Of a DNA stretch of 64,000 bases, positions 31,499 to 41,814 are shown in pieces. Position 1 is the stretch's first letter. Every line of letters begins with the position of its first letter. The DNA is from Chaetoceros tenuissimus (Eukaryota > Bacillariophyta > Thalassiosirophyceae > Chaetocerotales > Chaetocerotaceae), in NCBI GenBank assembly GCA_021927905.1, contig BLLK01000028.1, forward strand, positions 62,001 through 126,000, written 5' to 3'. The notes under the pieces were generated by a model that did no database searches, was not told where the DNA came from, and saw only the letters and a program-made list of their open reading frames with translations. A program made the translations under genes and the position numbers.

Positions 31499-32539
31499 AT
31501 GAAGTTTGGGAAAAGAGCAAGAAAATCTACTCATGGAGGATCAGTTGTGGTTGATGTAAAAACCACAGAAATTAGGGAATTCCCTGTGATTCTCCCTTTT
31601 GATCCATTGAAACAAGAGAATATTGACTCAGATTCCACAATTACTGACCAGTCATCCTTGACAGATCCATCATGTACTTGTACTGGGATGGGTCACAAGT
31701 CTTTGATGAAGGGTTCATTTGATCCAAAAGAACGTGTCATTCATGTTCATGTGGACAAAGCTGTTGAAGTGACGAAAGCTTCACCAGACGCTTATGCTTT
31801 GTTGCGTGAATTTCCAGAAGCAACCTTGGAGGAATGTATCCGCTTCCTTCATGACCGTAAATATAGCCATGCCAAAGAAAAGATTGGTAAATTCTTGCAA
31901 TGGCGGAAAGAATATCTAATGGATCATATTCTAGACGGGATGACTTTTGACAATGATGAACAAGTATTTATGTATGCTATTACACATGGTTTGAAATCAT
32001 TTCCTGATTTGAGTAAAGACATTAAGCTTCCACGCTTTATCAGAATCATTTCTAATCAGGATGGGGATGCGGTGAAATCAAAATCTGGCAAGCGAATTGT
32101 ACAAGTATTTTCCAACATGATTGACCCTGACATTGCACCTCTGGCATTCTATGCATTGGTCTATTCAATCTACTTTTACCTCCATCTACCTCGAAATTCA
32201 TTGGAAGATGTTGTAGTTGTAGCCGATGTACGGAAAGGGGGAGGTTGGGCTAATACAAGCCCCTACAAGATTATGCCTTTTATCAAACAGGCAGCTGGTC
32301 ACATGGAATTATTTCCACGTTGCCTTTCCAAATGTCATGTTTATCCAGTACCATCATTTGCCAAAGTCATTTGGCACACCATTAGAAGTTTCTTGAAAGA
32401 GATTGTTGTCAAGAAAGTTGACCTACATTGGGGTAGCTCTAGTATTACTTCAGCTATCCCTCAAAGTCTCGAAGAACATTTTGATCAAAACACGATTCAA
32501 GATTTCGAAAGACATCGAAGGTCAGAATTTGTGGAGTAG
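31499..32539 (+). CDS. CRAL-TRIO (Sec14-like) lipid-transfer protein
   Basis: A single-exon 346-aa protein. After a polar N-terminal about 95 residues comes a CRAL-TRIO N-type helical segment (LEECIRFLHDRKYSHAKEKI, FLQWRKEY), the equivalent of LRFLRARKFDVEKA...WR in Sec14 proteins. The lipid-binding lobe follows: VVVVADVRKGGGWANTSPYK, KQAAGHMELFPRCLSKCHVY, VPSFAKVIWHTIRSFLKEIV. The pattern with PxxxxxxW and a following hydrophobic helix matches the Sec14 gate region. These proteins bind and exchange hydrophobic ligands such as phosphoinositides, tocopherols or retinoids. There is no signal sequence, so it is probably cytosolic or peripheral. The ligand is unknown. Confidence 0.82.
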   Translation: MKFGKRARKSTHGGSVVVDVKTTEIREFPVILPFDPLKQENIDSDSTITDQSSLTDPSCTCTGMGHKSLMKGSFDPKERVIHVHVDKAVEVTKASPDAYALLREFPEATLEECIRFLHDRKYSHAKEKIGKFLQWRKEYLMDHILDGMTFDNDEQVFMYAITHGLKSFPDLSKDIKLPRFIRIISNQDGDAVKSKSGKRIVQVFSNMIDPDIAPLAFYALVYSIYFYLHLPRNSLEDVVVVADVRKGGGWANTSPYKIMPFIKQAAGHMELFPRCLSKCHVYPVPSFAKVIWHTIRSFLKEIVVKKVDLHWGSSSITSAIPQSLEEHFDQNTIQDFERHRRSEFVE

Positions 32540-32743
32540 AATACTTTTTATTATTACCACAAAGAAAAATACTGATGCTATATATTTAATTCACCATCAA
32601 TGAAAGTGCTTTGGCATATCTCCTAAGCTATCACATGTCATTGAACCAATCGCATCGCTTGATTCAACTCAAGTAATTTACAAATAATATACTAAGAGAG
32701 CTATTATTTTACTCCATACAAGTTTGTAAGGGAAGTTATGTTG

Positions 32744-33451
32744 TTAAGGTACAATTTCAGCGTAGATAATCCCAGGCTCCTGTTCATCATTGTTGTCGAT
32801 ATTTTCTTCCACAACTTGAATTGGTGTAGCTGTTGGCTCGTTGGGCGGACCAACTATTATTTTTCCACTTTTTACGTTTTCATAGCAGCATTTCTTTGAC
32901 ACATACCAAATAATTGCAATCAGCATTATTCCAACGGTACCTCCAATGAGAGCATATATTGTTTTATCATCGAGCTGTCGTAAGGAATTATCTGGAACAG
33001 AGCACATTCCGCATGGTCTAGTGAATTCGTCATTTTCAAAAATACCACATTGCTGCAACTCATGATCATAGAGACAGCAGTTGGAAGTATCTCCACCATT
33101 GTTAATTGCGCATTGGTGATCCACAAGATCATCTATCCTCGTTGAGTTGTTTACCACGATTGTCTGACCCATTGACGCATCTGGAAACGACACAGTGCAG
33201 TAATTACACAACTGCCGAGTTGGTATTGTTGCTGTTTCAGATGAGCAAACTGCACAGGGTTGATGAAATGTACCACCAAAGTATAAACCACATTGCTCTG
33301 ACGAAAGATCATATTCACAACAATCAGATGTGCTATTTGAATCTCTATCCGCACATGAATGCTTCATCAAAGAGTCCAAAGATCCTCTAGTGAAAGGAGC
33401 AGACTCCATCGAAGCCGTAGGATAGAAAGCTTTGCATTGTGTGCAATCCAT
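32744..33451 (-). CDS. membrane protein with two tandem Cys-rich modules
   Basis: A single-exon 235-aa protein. Two modules of about 70 residues repeat the same pattern: C-x2-C, then P-x-ASM, a Leu-rich turn ending H-x-CA, then S-x-CC-x-YD, QCG, and PC-x2-C (residues 3-69 and 82-149). One transmembrane segment follows (YALIGGTVGIMLIAIIWYVS), then a cytoplasmic tail of about 60 residues rich in acidic, Asn and Pro residues. The cysteine spacing implies disulphide-bonded extracellular modules. There is no N-terminal signal peptide in this frame, so an upstream exon or reverse-anchor insertion is possible. The module is not one I can name. It is divergent from the beta-propeller gene. Confidence 0.68.
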   Translation of the reverse strand: MDCTQCKAFYPTASMESAPFTRGSLDSLMKHSCADRDSNSTSDCCEYDLSSEQCGLYFGGTFHQPCAVCSSETATIPTRQLCNYCTVSFPDASMGQTIVVNNSTRIDDLVDHQCAINNGGDTSNCCLYDHELQQCGIFENDEFTRPCGMCSVPDNSLRQLDDKTIYALIGGTVGIMLIAIIWYVSKKCCYENVKSGKIIVGPPNEPTATPIQVVEENIDNNDEQEPGIIYAEIVP

Positions 33452-33851
33452 TTTGTCAAAAATGTGTTAAGTGAAATTAAAACACTAGCTTGAATTGTGT
33501 TAAGGCTCTTAATAATAAAGAGGAACATTCAAATAGTAATGGAGAAAGAAGGAAGGATTTTCAGCGAAGAGGGAAGCTAAAATAGATATGTCCTTTTTCG
33601 GTTAAAAAGACGGTAAACAAAAATGTTGGGATTTTCTTTTCTATTCCGAGTTGTCATTGGTTTCATTGTTGATACGATAGCTTCCTGCATCCTACATTAA
33701 ACAAGTAAAAGAAAGATACAAAGTAAGTAGCGCAAATAAATTAAAAGGCCTTTTACTCTTTCAATGTACTATACACTACTGGAAATGCTAAGGGAATCGT
33801 TTGAAACTATATTGAAAATCTTTGCCTCACATTTTAAAAACGTCTCAAAGT
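33452..33851. promoter_or_regulatory. bidirectional promoter region
   Basis: 400 bp between the divergent Cys-rich membrane protein and beta-propeller genes. A missing signal-peptide exon of the former would also have to lie here or beyond; I could not find a convincing one. Confidence 0.4.
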
Positions 33852-35051
33852 ATGAAACTATCTCTCAAGCCTTATCTTCTCTTTCTCGCAGGTATTGACT
33901 CTGTAATGGGTTCACAGAGATCTTGTGCAATCATTGCTAACAGAGCATCAGGAGAAGTTTCCTTTGTATCTGATACTCAAGATGTATACTCAACTCCTCT
34001 TCCAGGCGCAAATGGTATGAATATCAAATTATGTTCTGTTTTTACACTTCCTAATTCACTCACAGTATACATTACTGTCATAGCTGAGCCAATGTATGTG
34101 TCTACAAGTGGAGGAAAAATCTTTGTGGGAGACAGAGGAAATGAAAGTGTAGTTGTCTTTGATTCAAACGATGTCGAAGAACCACGTGTGATTGAAGGAG
34201 TAGGATCTGGGATCTTTCATCAATGGAACAATGAAGAATATCTTGTTGTTGCATTGGACGAAATGCAATCAATTGTAATCATATCCATTGACACAGAAGA
34301 GATTCTGAGCACTATTGATCTGACTAACCAAGGATCACTAAGTCTTGCCTCTGATCAGCGACCACATGATATTGTCATTACCAAAGATGATGTTATCTTT
34401 GTTTCTGTGATTGGACCTACTTCTGGAGACGCAATCATTAGAGTTGACATGGATACAATGGCATCATCAGTGAAACTAGATCTACCAATTGGTACTGATC
34501 CTCATTTGGCGTTAAGTCCAATGACTCCTGAACACTTATACTCTCCTCAACAAGGATTGAATCGCGTAGCTGTTTACAAGTTTGACCTCAGCGAAGCAGA
34601 GGATCCATTGACTATTGATAATGCTCATGGAGTCAGTTCTGACTACAATGGTGATAGATTGTATGTTACCAATATTTCCAATGGTGGTACCGACGCTCTC
34701 TCAACAATTTCTATTGACAAAGATGGACCTTCAGAGTTGATCGGTACCACCGTAGATACACCTGATGCCGTTCCTCACAACATTGCTGTCACAAAGGATA
34801 ACAAGATCTATGTGACTCATTCAGGAGCAACTGCCTCTACTCTATCCCTCTTCGAGCTGGATGAAAACGACCTACCGACTTTTATCAGTACCATTAATGT
34901 AGGTTTGAATCCTTTTGGCTTAGCTGTTTTGAATTCTAAATGCCCAAACATTATGTCCTCCAAATCTTCCAAGTCATCCAAGTCCGCGAAAGCAAGCAAA
35001 GGTATGAGAGGATCTAAGAGCATGAAGGGATCCAAGTCTCGCCGTATCTAA
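33852..35051 (+). CDS. secreted beta-propeller-like protein with silaffin-type lysine-cluster tail
   Basis: From the first ATG (33852) the frame encodes 399 aa. A signal peptide (LSLKPYLLFLAGIDSVMG) is followed by repeats of beta-propeller type (GGKIFVGDRGNESVVVFDS; YNGDRLYVTNISNGG; DNKIYVTHSG), like YVTN/lactonase proteins. The last about 30 residues are built on a three-residue period, with K (or R) at every third position: SSKSSKSSKSAKASKG then MRGSKSMKGSKS. This is the KXXKXXKXXKXXK pentalysine cluster known to direct silaffins to diatom biosilica. A 69-bp segment (34015-34083, GTATGA...CATAG) has intron-like ends, is a multiple of three and has no stop; removing it gives GANAEPMYVS and a 376-aa protein. 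A secreted or silica-associated propeller is the best reading. Confidence 0.78.
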   Translation: MKLSLKPYLLFLAGIDSVMGSQRSCAIIANRASGEVSFVSDTQDVYSTPLPGANGMNIKLCSVFTLPNSLTVYITVIAEPMYVSTSGGKIFVGDRGNESVVVFDSNDVEEPRVIEGVGSGIFHQWNNEEYLVVALDEMQSIVIISIDTEEILSTIDLTNQGSLSLASDQRPHDIVITKDDVIFVSVIGPTSGDAIIRVDMDTMASSVKLDLPIGTDPHLALSPMTPEHLYSPQQGLNRVAVYKFDLSEAEDPLTIDNAHGVSSDYNGDRLYVTNISNGGTDALSTISIDKDGPSELIGTTVDTPDAVPHNIAVTKDNKIYVTHSGATASTLSLFELDENDLPTFISTINVGLNPFGLAVLNSKCPNIMSSKSSKSSKSAKASKGMRGSKSMKGSKSRRI

Positions 35052-35484
35052 GATGTTTTGGCCTAGTCGGAAATTGCATAATGAAAAAATATATATAGAA
35101 TAAATGATAAAGTGTGAAAGATGACCATATTAATTCTTGTTAAATCTAATAAGTGAAATAGGGAAAAAATGACAAAGGAATGAGAAAAAAAAGATTTCAT
35201 TTTTAGAGCTCTCCCTCATCCTTTCTCCTTCTTTTCGATTTGAGATGACCGTTTTACCGTTAAAATTCAAAATGAAATAACTTCTCGATGAGAAGCCAAA
35301 AGCAAGTTGAGAGGATGGTTTTTATTTTATCACTTCTTATACGTAAAGGTACGTTACAGAGAGCTTATGGCTTATGGTCCACCTACATCTCTCCTATTTC
35401 CCCAATCTACAAAAGGTAACACGCAGAGCATTCACTTGACTCGAGACCTATCCAAAGACTGTAAACGTGCTCCCAATATCTATC
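35052..35484. other. intergenic region
   Basis: 433 bp with no recognised gene. A short frame at 35307-35510 overlaps the next start region and has no domain. Confidence 0.4.
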
Positions 35485-37200
35485 ATGGTAGCGGAAGTCA
35501 GATCTCGTAAACATATACACGCTGCACCAAAACAGATTGACAATGACACACATGCATTATCTACGCCTAGCAAATATGACGATGGCAAGTCGAAAAGTAA
35601 AAGAATGAATAAGCAAAAGAATTCCTTCAATGTGAAAAAAATTCCATCAACTTTGAGACGAATCTGCTGGAAATTTCATCGTACTGCAAGTGAAAATGGC
35701 AAAATCAGTAAACGAATGGTTTATCTCCAAGTCACCTTTTTTGTCATGACATTAACGGCACTTTTGTATTCCTTCAAATATATTTCACAACAAAATTCTA
35801 GAAAATTAAGACGGAGAAAAGGGCTCAATCAAATTGTGTTTTTTCCAACAAAATATAGACCACCACAACCTTTGCCAAAACATGTTTTTGATAAAATTGC
35901 AAGGGTCCTTCCCACAAAGCGATCAGTATATGAACCCGATAAGGTCAATGTTGTCATACCCAGATTTCAAAATATGAAAGATAACTTTTATACTATGCCA
36001 AATATGTTGATTGAGTCTCCAGAACCTGATTATGGCGGGTTGCAAATGACTTTCAAAGACTCCAAGGATCCTCATCCTCACCCTCGAGTTATATTAGATG
36101 ATCCATTTGAGCTTGAAGGACACGTTTACACCAAAGAAGATTGGACAGATGAGAAAGACTCTACATGGGAAGAATACTATGCATTTGATGATGATTATGT
36201 AAGAGGTACAGCATTTCGTGAAAATGATTTCAATGAATGTCGCAGAAGTGCAATTCATAGAATGTATTTTCCAAGTTGTAACACATTTCATGAAATTGAG
36301 CTGATGAAGGGTGAAAATCGCTTTTTGGGAAGTGGAGCATATCGCGATGCATTTTTGCAACATGAGCGATGGGATCCCGATTTAGTAGTGAAGGTGAATA
36401 GATATAGAAAGAATCCATTCAAGTATGACAGATTGGAATTTATTCGGATGGATGCAATAGTTATGGAGAGGTTGACCTCAAGTCCTAGAATTGCCGATAT
36501 TTATGGCCACTGCGCATTCTCAGTCTATTCTGAATTCTTACCAAAGGAAGCAGAAGAAAATATTATTCCCGGAGAAGGCGTACTTCCAGAGAAGATTGAA
36601 GAAGATTTGAAATCACACAACGATTACACAATATCAGAAAAATTAGATATGGCATTGCAAATGGCAGAATCTCTTGCTGACTTACATGGTTACAAGGAAG
36701 GAGTGATTGTACATGATGACGTCCAGCTCGCACAATATTTATTTGCTCCAGATGGTAGACTGATTTTGAACGACTTCAACCGTGCTGAATTTATGCTGTT
36801 CGACGAACAAAAAGGCAAGTATTGTAAATACACAAATGGCAAGGGAGCAGGAGACTATCGTGCACCAGAGGAATTCCGAGATGATTGGTTAGATGAAAAG
36901 ATTGATGTATGGAGCTACGGAAATAATATCTACGCACTCATCACTGGGCTGTGGCCTCTGTACGAAATGGACGACAAGAAAACAAAGGAAAAACAAAAGT
37001 ACTTGATCAACGGAAACCTTGCTTTTCTAGATCCACGCTACAAGGGTCAAAATTATATCCAAGATCAAATGATTGAAATTATGTACGAATGTTGGAAGTA
37101 CAAGCCCGAAGAGCGAATGGATATATTTACCGCAGTAAAGAGGTTGCGGGAGACATTGAAAGAGGCGAAAAAGCTAGGAATTTATGATGGCAGATTCTAG
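35485..37200 (+). CDS. type II membrane protein kinase-like protein with degenerate catalytic loop
   Basis: From the first ATG (35485) this encodes 571 aa. One hydrophobic segment near residue 85 (MVYLQVTFFVMTLTALLYSF) suggests a type II membrane anchor. The kinase-like domain covers the C-terminal half: Gly loop FLGSGAYRDAF, Lys in VVKVN, catalytic loop VIVHDDVQLAQYL, LNDFNRAEF in place of DFG, APE intact (YRAPEEF), and DVWSYGNNIYAL. Compared with HRDLKPEN, the catalytic Asp is kept but Lys becomes Gln and Asn becomes Gln; DFG becomes DFN. The domain thus retains its ends and ATP-site anchors but lacks parts of the usual active site. Diatom genomes contain related kinase-like proteins, but the function is unknown. 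Confidence 0.75.
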   Translation: MVAEVRSRKHIHAAPKQIDNDTHALSTPSKYDDGKSKSKRMNKQKNSFNVKKIPSTLRRICWKFHRTASENGKISKRMVYLQVTFFVMTLTALLYSFKYISQQNSRKLRRRKGLNQIVFFPTKYRPPQPLPKHVFDKIARVLPTKRSVYEPDKVNVVIPRFQNMKDNFYTMPNMLIESPEPDYGGLQMTFKDSKDPHPHPRVILDDPFELEGHVYTKEDWTDEKDSTWEEYYAFDDDYVRGTAFRENDFNECRRSAIHRMYFPSCNTFHEIELMKGENRFLGSGAYRDAFLQHERWDPDLVVKVNRYRKNPFKYDRLEFIRMDAIVMERLTSSPRIADIYGHCAFSVYSEFLPKEAEENIIPGEGVLPEKIEEDLKSHNDYTISEKLDMALQMAESLADLHGYKEGVIVHDDVQLAQYLFAPDGRLILNDFNRAEFMLFDEQKGKYCKYTNGKGAGDYRAPEEFRDDWLDEKIDVWSYGNNIYALITGLWPLYEMDDKKTKEKQKYLINGNLAFLDPRYKGQNYIQDQMIEIMYECWKYKPEERMDIFTAVKRLRETLKEAKKLGIYDGRF

Positions 37201-37348
37201 AATCAGTTGTAATTTATAAGAATGCATTTTTCAACTAAGAATCTTGCCTTTTCCTTCATCATTGCGTATTTAAATGGACAATTATATTTTATCAACAATA
37301 GTTTATGATCTATGCAATTCTTTTTAAAAAATTTTACAAGAAGAGAAT

Positions 37349-38351
37349 TTATAGATCATCACGCAAGTCAGTGCATCCATTCTCTTGTAGCTTAACCCAT
37401 GCCTTGGTGAAATCTTCAAAGAAAACAGATTGGTCCTTAGCATATGCCTCAACATGCTGCTTGAATGGATCCTCCAACAAAGCCAAATCGGAAATAAGCA
37501 TAACAGTTCCACTCTCCTTATTACGGTTCTGTGGACATCCCTGTGCAGTAGTCTCTGCTTCATACTTCTTGCTCAACATTTCAGTGAAGTAAGAGTTATC
37601 AAACTTGAGGTAATCATCGGTCCACTTTCCTTCGAATCCACTTCTGTCTGCGTGCATTGCTCCAACAGTGTGTGCCCCAGAAAGTGCAACAATATCCTTA
37701 TCATCGAATCCCTTTGGATGGAAAATTTCGCGCAAGTGTGGGCATCCCTTGTCTCCATCTGGAAGACGTCCTACTTGACTTTCAACAGATTCATCTGCAG
37801 ATGCTGCATCCTTTCTTCCGAAACGAGTTGGGATCTTTGGTCCTCCCTGTTTATTTCCAAAGAGAAAAGAAAGTTAGATCGAAGTAAAAAAAAAAGTCAT
37901 TTTGATGTATAACACCAGGTGCTAAATCACATAAGCCATGAACATGAATTCGAGATGCCAAGGATATATCAAATACATTATCAAGAATGTGAGGTTCAAT
38001 ACGCGCATTTGAAAAGTCAAGACTCACCATAACTTCGATAGCAACGTTAGCAGCAAGAGTCCAAAGATCAGCGTTGGAAATTACATCAGGACAGTATTTC
38101 TCACTGATTGGCTTTAGCAAATCAAGGGCAACAGTAGGGAGACCGGCGTTTGCACCGAAAGCTCCCTCTCCAGCCTCAGCAAAACGCATAGCAGCATTTG
38201 GGCATCCTCCGGTCAACTTTCCAGTGGAGAATACACCAGCATCGTGCCATGAAAGACGAATAAGAATTGGTCCGCAGTTCTTCTCCTTGACGAGAGCAGT
38301 AAGATCGTCAATGATTGCCTGAAGCTGTTTGTTGCTGGTAGAGTTTCCCAT
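37349..38351 (-). CDS. ascorbate peroxidase (class I haem peroxidase)
   Basis: Exons 38351-38028 and 37846-37349 give 273 aa. The intron (GTGAGT...AAACAG, about 180 bp, phase 0) joins AIEVM to GGPKIPTRFGRKDA. It reduces hydrogen peroxide with ascorbate. Distal pocket: RLSWHDAG with Arg32, Trp35, His36. Proximal: LSGAHTVG with His167 and Trp183 in SGFEGKW. Ascorbate-binding positions are kept: KEKNCGP (Lys24, Cys26) and Arg176. Length and motifs suit plant-type APX rather than cytochrome c peroxidase. No transit peptide is visible, so cytosolic, but the protein starts MGNSTS, which matches the N-myristoylation pattern MGxxxS. Upstream in-frame codons lack an ATG. It is divergent from the lipase gene. 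Confidence 0.9.
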
Positions 38352-38730
38352 TTTGATGATGTTGTAATTTAGTATGTGAAGATGTTGTGTTGTAAAGTGA
38401 GATGACAACTAATGACTGACTTCCTGTTGCGATGATGGAAAAAGAATCTATCAGCATCTCAGTGCATCCATCAAGAGAGCAGAGATCTTTCCCCTTCTGT
38501 TCTGTAAGGATTTGCAAAGGATTCTAACCTATTATTGATATGAACTCTCTATCCATCGGAAACCCAGCAAAATGTAAACCATGTTGAAGACATCGAAAGG
38601 AAGTCGTAAAAAGACACTACAACATGAATCACGCAGGGAATAGGGATAGGGCGGGAAGAGTGAACAGTGAATTCAAAATCAACAAACTCACCTCAAATAC
38701 AACTATTAAATTACTAAATATCTCAACATC
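38352..38730. promoter_or_regulatory. bidirectional promoter region
   Basis: 379 bp between the divergent APX and lipase genes; no defined element was recognised. Confidence 0.45.
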
Positions 38731-41707
38731 ATGTCTATGGACTTGCCCTCTCCATCATCGTCACTTCGAGATTATGTTTCTTGTGAAGAAGAGAAACAGG
38801 AAGAAATATCTTCTGAACGATTGGCCAATACTCCTGATCAGAGTGCAATAGCAAGCGACCAAACCAGAGATGTGGAAATGATTCATCAAGAAATACCAGC
38901 AAAAGAAAATGAAGAACCTCCAAAAGATGTGGTAAACGATGGCCAGATATCTGAACTTCCACGAGTTCAACAGATGAAAGTTTGTGACTCATATACTCTA
39001 CCCAATCCAAGCTCGACAGTCAAATTTGAGAACAACAGAGATACATTTGTATTTTGCGATGGCACTAAACAGATTGTCATTCAAAAGAAGGACGCAGAAG
39101 ATGATACTTACTACGCAAAACAATATGATGAAGGAACATTCAGTCTTCTATTTGTACGACTGGGATATGCTACGATAGCTACATTCATGGCTGGATTTTT
39201 ATTTGCCTTCTGTATTCAAGTTCTTCTCTATTTATTCCTAGGAGTGTTGACGCAATCCGGTCTCATGCAAAAGCAAAAATTTGCAATTGGAGGTTTCTTT
39301 GGAACCATATTGGCTACTCCTCTATTGGTCTTGGGTATGGCTAATGCAATGACGATTGCTATTGCTTTTGTAATGGATACCTTTAATGGTCAAAGATTTA
39401 TGAAAACATTTTACAAATGGAGTTCCGTTCTTGTAGAATGGGTTACATTTGCAGTATTCATCGGTATACCATTGATGGTTGGATGTATTTCTCTTTATGC
39501 AAGATCGGAGAAATGGTATGAAATCTCACTTTTGACGTCCATCACATGTGTTTTCGTGTATTATCTCGTTTTCTTGTTTCTATCAATTTCATCTGAAATC
39601 AGGGGTGCTTTTGAGCTACTCCAACACAATACAGAAAGTGATGATGATACCGTTTTGTCTATGGTCAAACGTATCATTCTGATGAAACAAATACAAAGGC
39701 TATCGGGATACAAAATGGCAATTCATACCATTGAATCTAAAGATGGCAATGTAAAAAGTCCAAAAACAGTCCAGGATTTGCCAGAAGGTACCGAAGCAAC
39801 AAAAGGGCTGTGGGCTAGCCTAACAAAAGTATTTGTATGGATTGGACTCTACAGCGAACATGATGATGAAAACCAAAAGCGAATTTGGGCATTGGAAGAG
39901 GTGATCGAAAATTCACCGTTTGTTACAAGACAGTCGTGGGGACTTGAAAAAGTCTTCTGTCGTAATCGCAAACTTAGGTCTGCAGCTGTTGTAACCTCAG
40001 CTCAGAACGACAATCGCATTGGTTTGGGAGAAAACCAGATGAATAGTAGCTTTGCGTACTTATTCATTGTTTTGGGCCTTACTCTTCTCGCATTATTTGC
40101 AGCTTTAGCATGGATTCAAGCATCAGTTGCATCATATTTTATTGCTTGTTTTGTCTATCTAGTTCTCATGTCAAAACAGATACTTGGTGCATATAGACTT
40201 CACAAACATGTACGAAAAACAAAAGAGTATACAGCGGAGACCACAGAAGTTGCAATGTTTCATGTACATGACTACTTTCTATGGACAACACCGAAGGTGT
40301 GGTTTTGTTGGTTAGAGCTTAGTTTAGAGTTTGTTTTCCTGTTCATCTTACCAGTGTCTACGCTTTTCATTACAAAAAATATCGGTGTTGGTATTGTATA
40401 CGTCATAGTTGCTCTCATCACATCTATCAGAACCTACCTCAATGCTCGTACCTGTCTTTTGGAGTTCGGGCCGCTTGATCAACAACATTTTGGACGTGAT
40501 AACGAGAAGGATTGGAGAAGAAAGCATACTATTGCCCAAGTAATGAAAGAGGTTGGAACTGGTTTTAAATCTCAATTTTGGACAGCAGTTCTCGGTGTAT
40601 TCATAGTAATCTTTTGCATACTCTTTGTTGGCGTGGTAGCTACATCATTTGGTGTTGAACCCGATGAATCTGCTTTAAAAGTAGCGGTAGACGTTGATTA
40701 TCCAGGAGTTGAGGGATTTCGATACGCATCTTGTGAAATACAAAATACCTTCAACATCACAAGTCAAAACGGAATATCTCTAGTCGATGCGGCATTTTTA
40801 AGCTTCGTTGCTTATGAGAAAAAGGAATCAGTTCAATCTTCCATCACGAGGTGGTTTCAAGGGGTCCTTGTCAAAGATCACGAGGACGACCATCTTCAAA
40901 ACTTCAAGGAATGGTATGGAGGGGATAGTAATGTTGTATACAAGTTCATTGGTTTCCCAGATCTGGATTTGGGAGTGGTTACTATTAGAGGTACATCGAG
41001 CGCTCTTGATGCGTTAGCTGACGCGCAGTTGTGGTCTGGAGCCATGCTGCTTCAAGCAGTTCGAACAATGTTGCCTTTTGGTCATCGGTTCACCCCTGCA
41101 TTAGAATACCTGAATTATGTCATGTCTTTCTTAGAAACTGGGAACATTCGCGACAAGGCTTTTTATCAAGAAACTACTGCTTTTGTCAAGAAAATCACCG
41201 AGGAAAATATCTACTCGAAACTATTCTTGACAGGTCATTGTAAGTACATGAGCAGTGCAATTGTAGACTAGTTGTGCCATAATATATCATCTCACACATT
41301 CCTACGTATTTCTTCAAAATATAGCACTTGGCGGTGGGATTGCTTTGATAACTGGAGCTCAAACAAATGTGACTGCACTAGGTTTGTCGGCTCCAAACGC
41401 AAGGTTAAGCCGTTTAACCTTTCAACCAAAGATTTCTGTTGAATCACTCAACTTTAACACCTTCAATATTGTTCCTGATAGAGATATGGTTCCTAAATTC
41501 GACGATCTTGCAATGAATTATCAAAGGATACAATGTCGTGGCAATTCAACGGCACAATGCCATTACAAAGATTTATCCATTTGTGAATTACTATACACCT
41601 GTGGCTCTCGTGGAAGACCTATTCCTTGTGTATGCATGGACTATGGATTTCCTTCACCAAAACAATCCGGATTAGAGAGCTATGAAAGCCAATGTAGTAA
41701 AGATTGA
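38731..41707 (+). CDS. multi-span membrane class 3 lipase-domain protein
   Basis: Exons 38731-41239 and 41325-41707 give 963 aa. The 85-bp intron (GTAAGT...ATATAG, phase 1) interrupts the nucleophile codon itself: GGT CAT T | CA gives LTGHSLGGGIALITG. The first about 650 residues hold many membrane spans in two clusters (for example IATFMAGFLFAFCIQVLLYL, FIVLGLTLLALFAALAWI, WTAVLGVFIVIFCILFVGV). The lipase domain begins near residue 680 (FRYASCEI, GVVTIRGTSSALDALADAQL) and continues to the C-terminus. The acid is in NIVPDRDMVPKF; a candidate His follows in QCHYKD. Class 3 lipases cleave acylglycerols, including diacylglycerol lipases. The large multi-span N-terminus is unusual, and the last region is Cys-rich (CELLYTCGS, CVCMDYG). 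Confidence 0.83.
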
Positions 41708-41814
41708 TTCACTTTTTGTATGCATTTGTAGGAATGGAACAAACTTTGAATGACAAAAAATAGAAAAGTAATAGGAAAGATAACCGTTATCTTGATGTTA
41801 AACATAATATTTTG

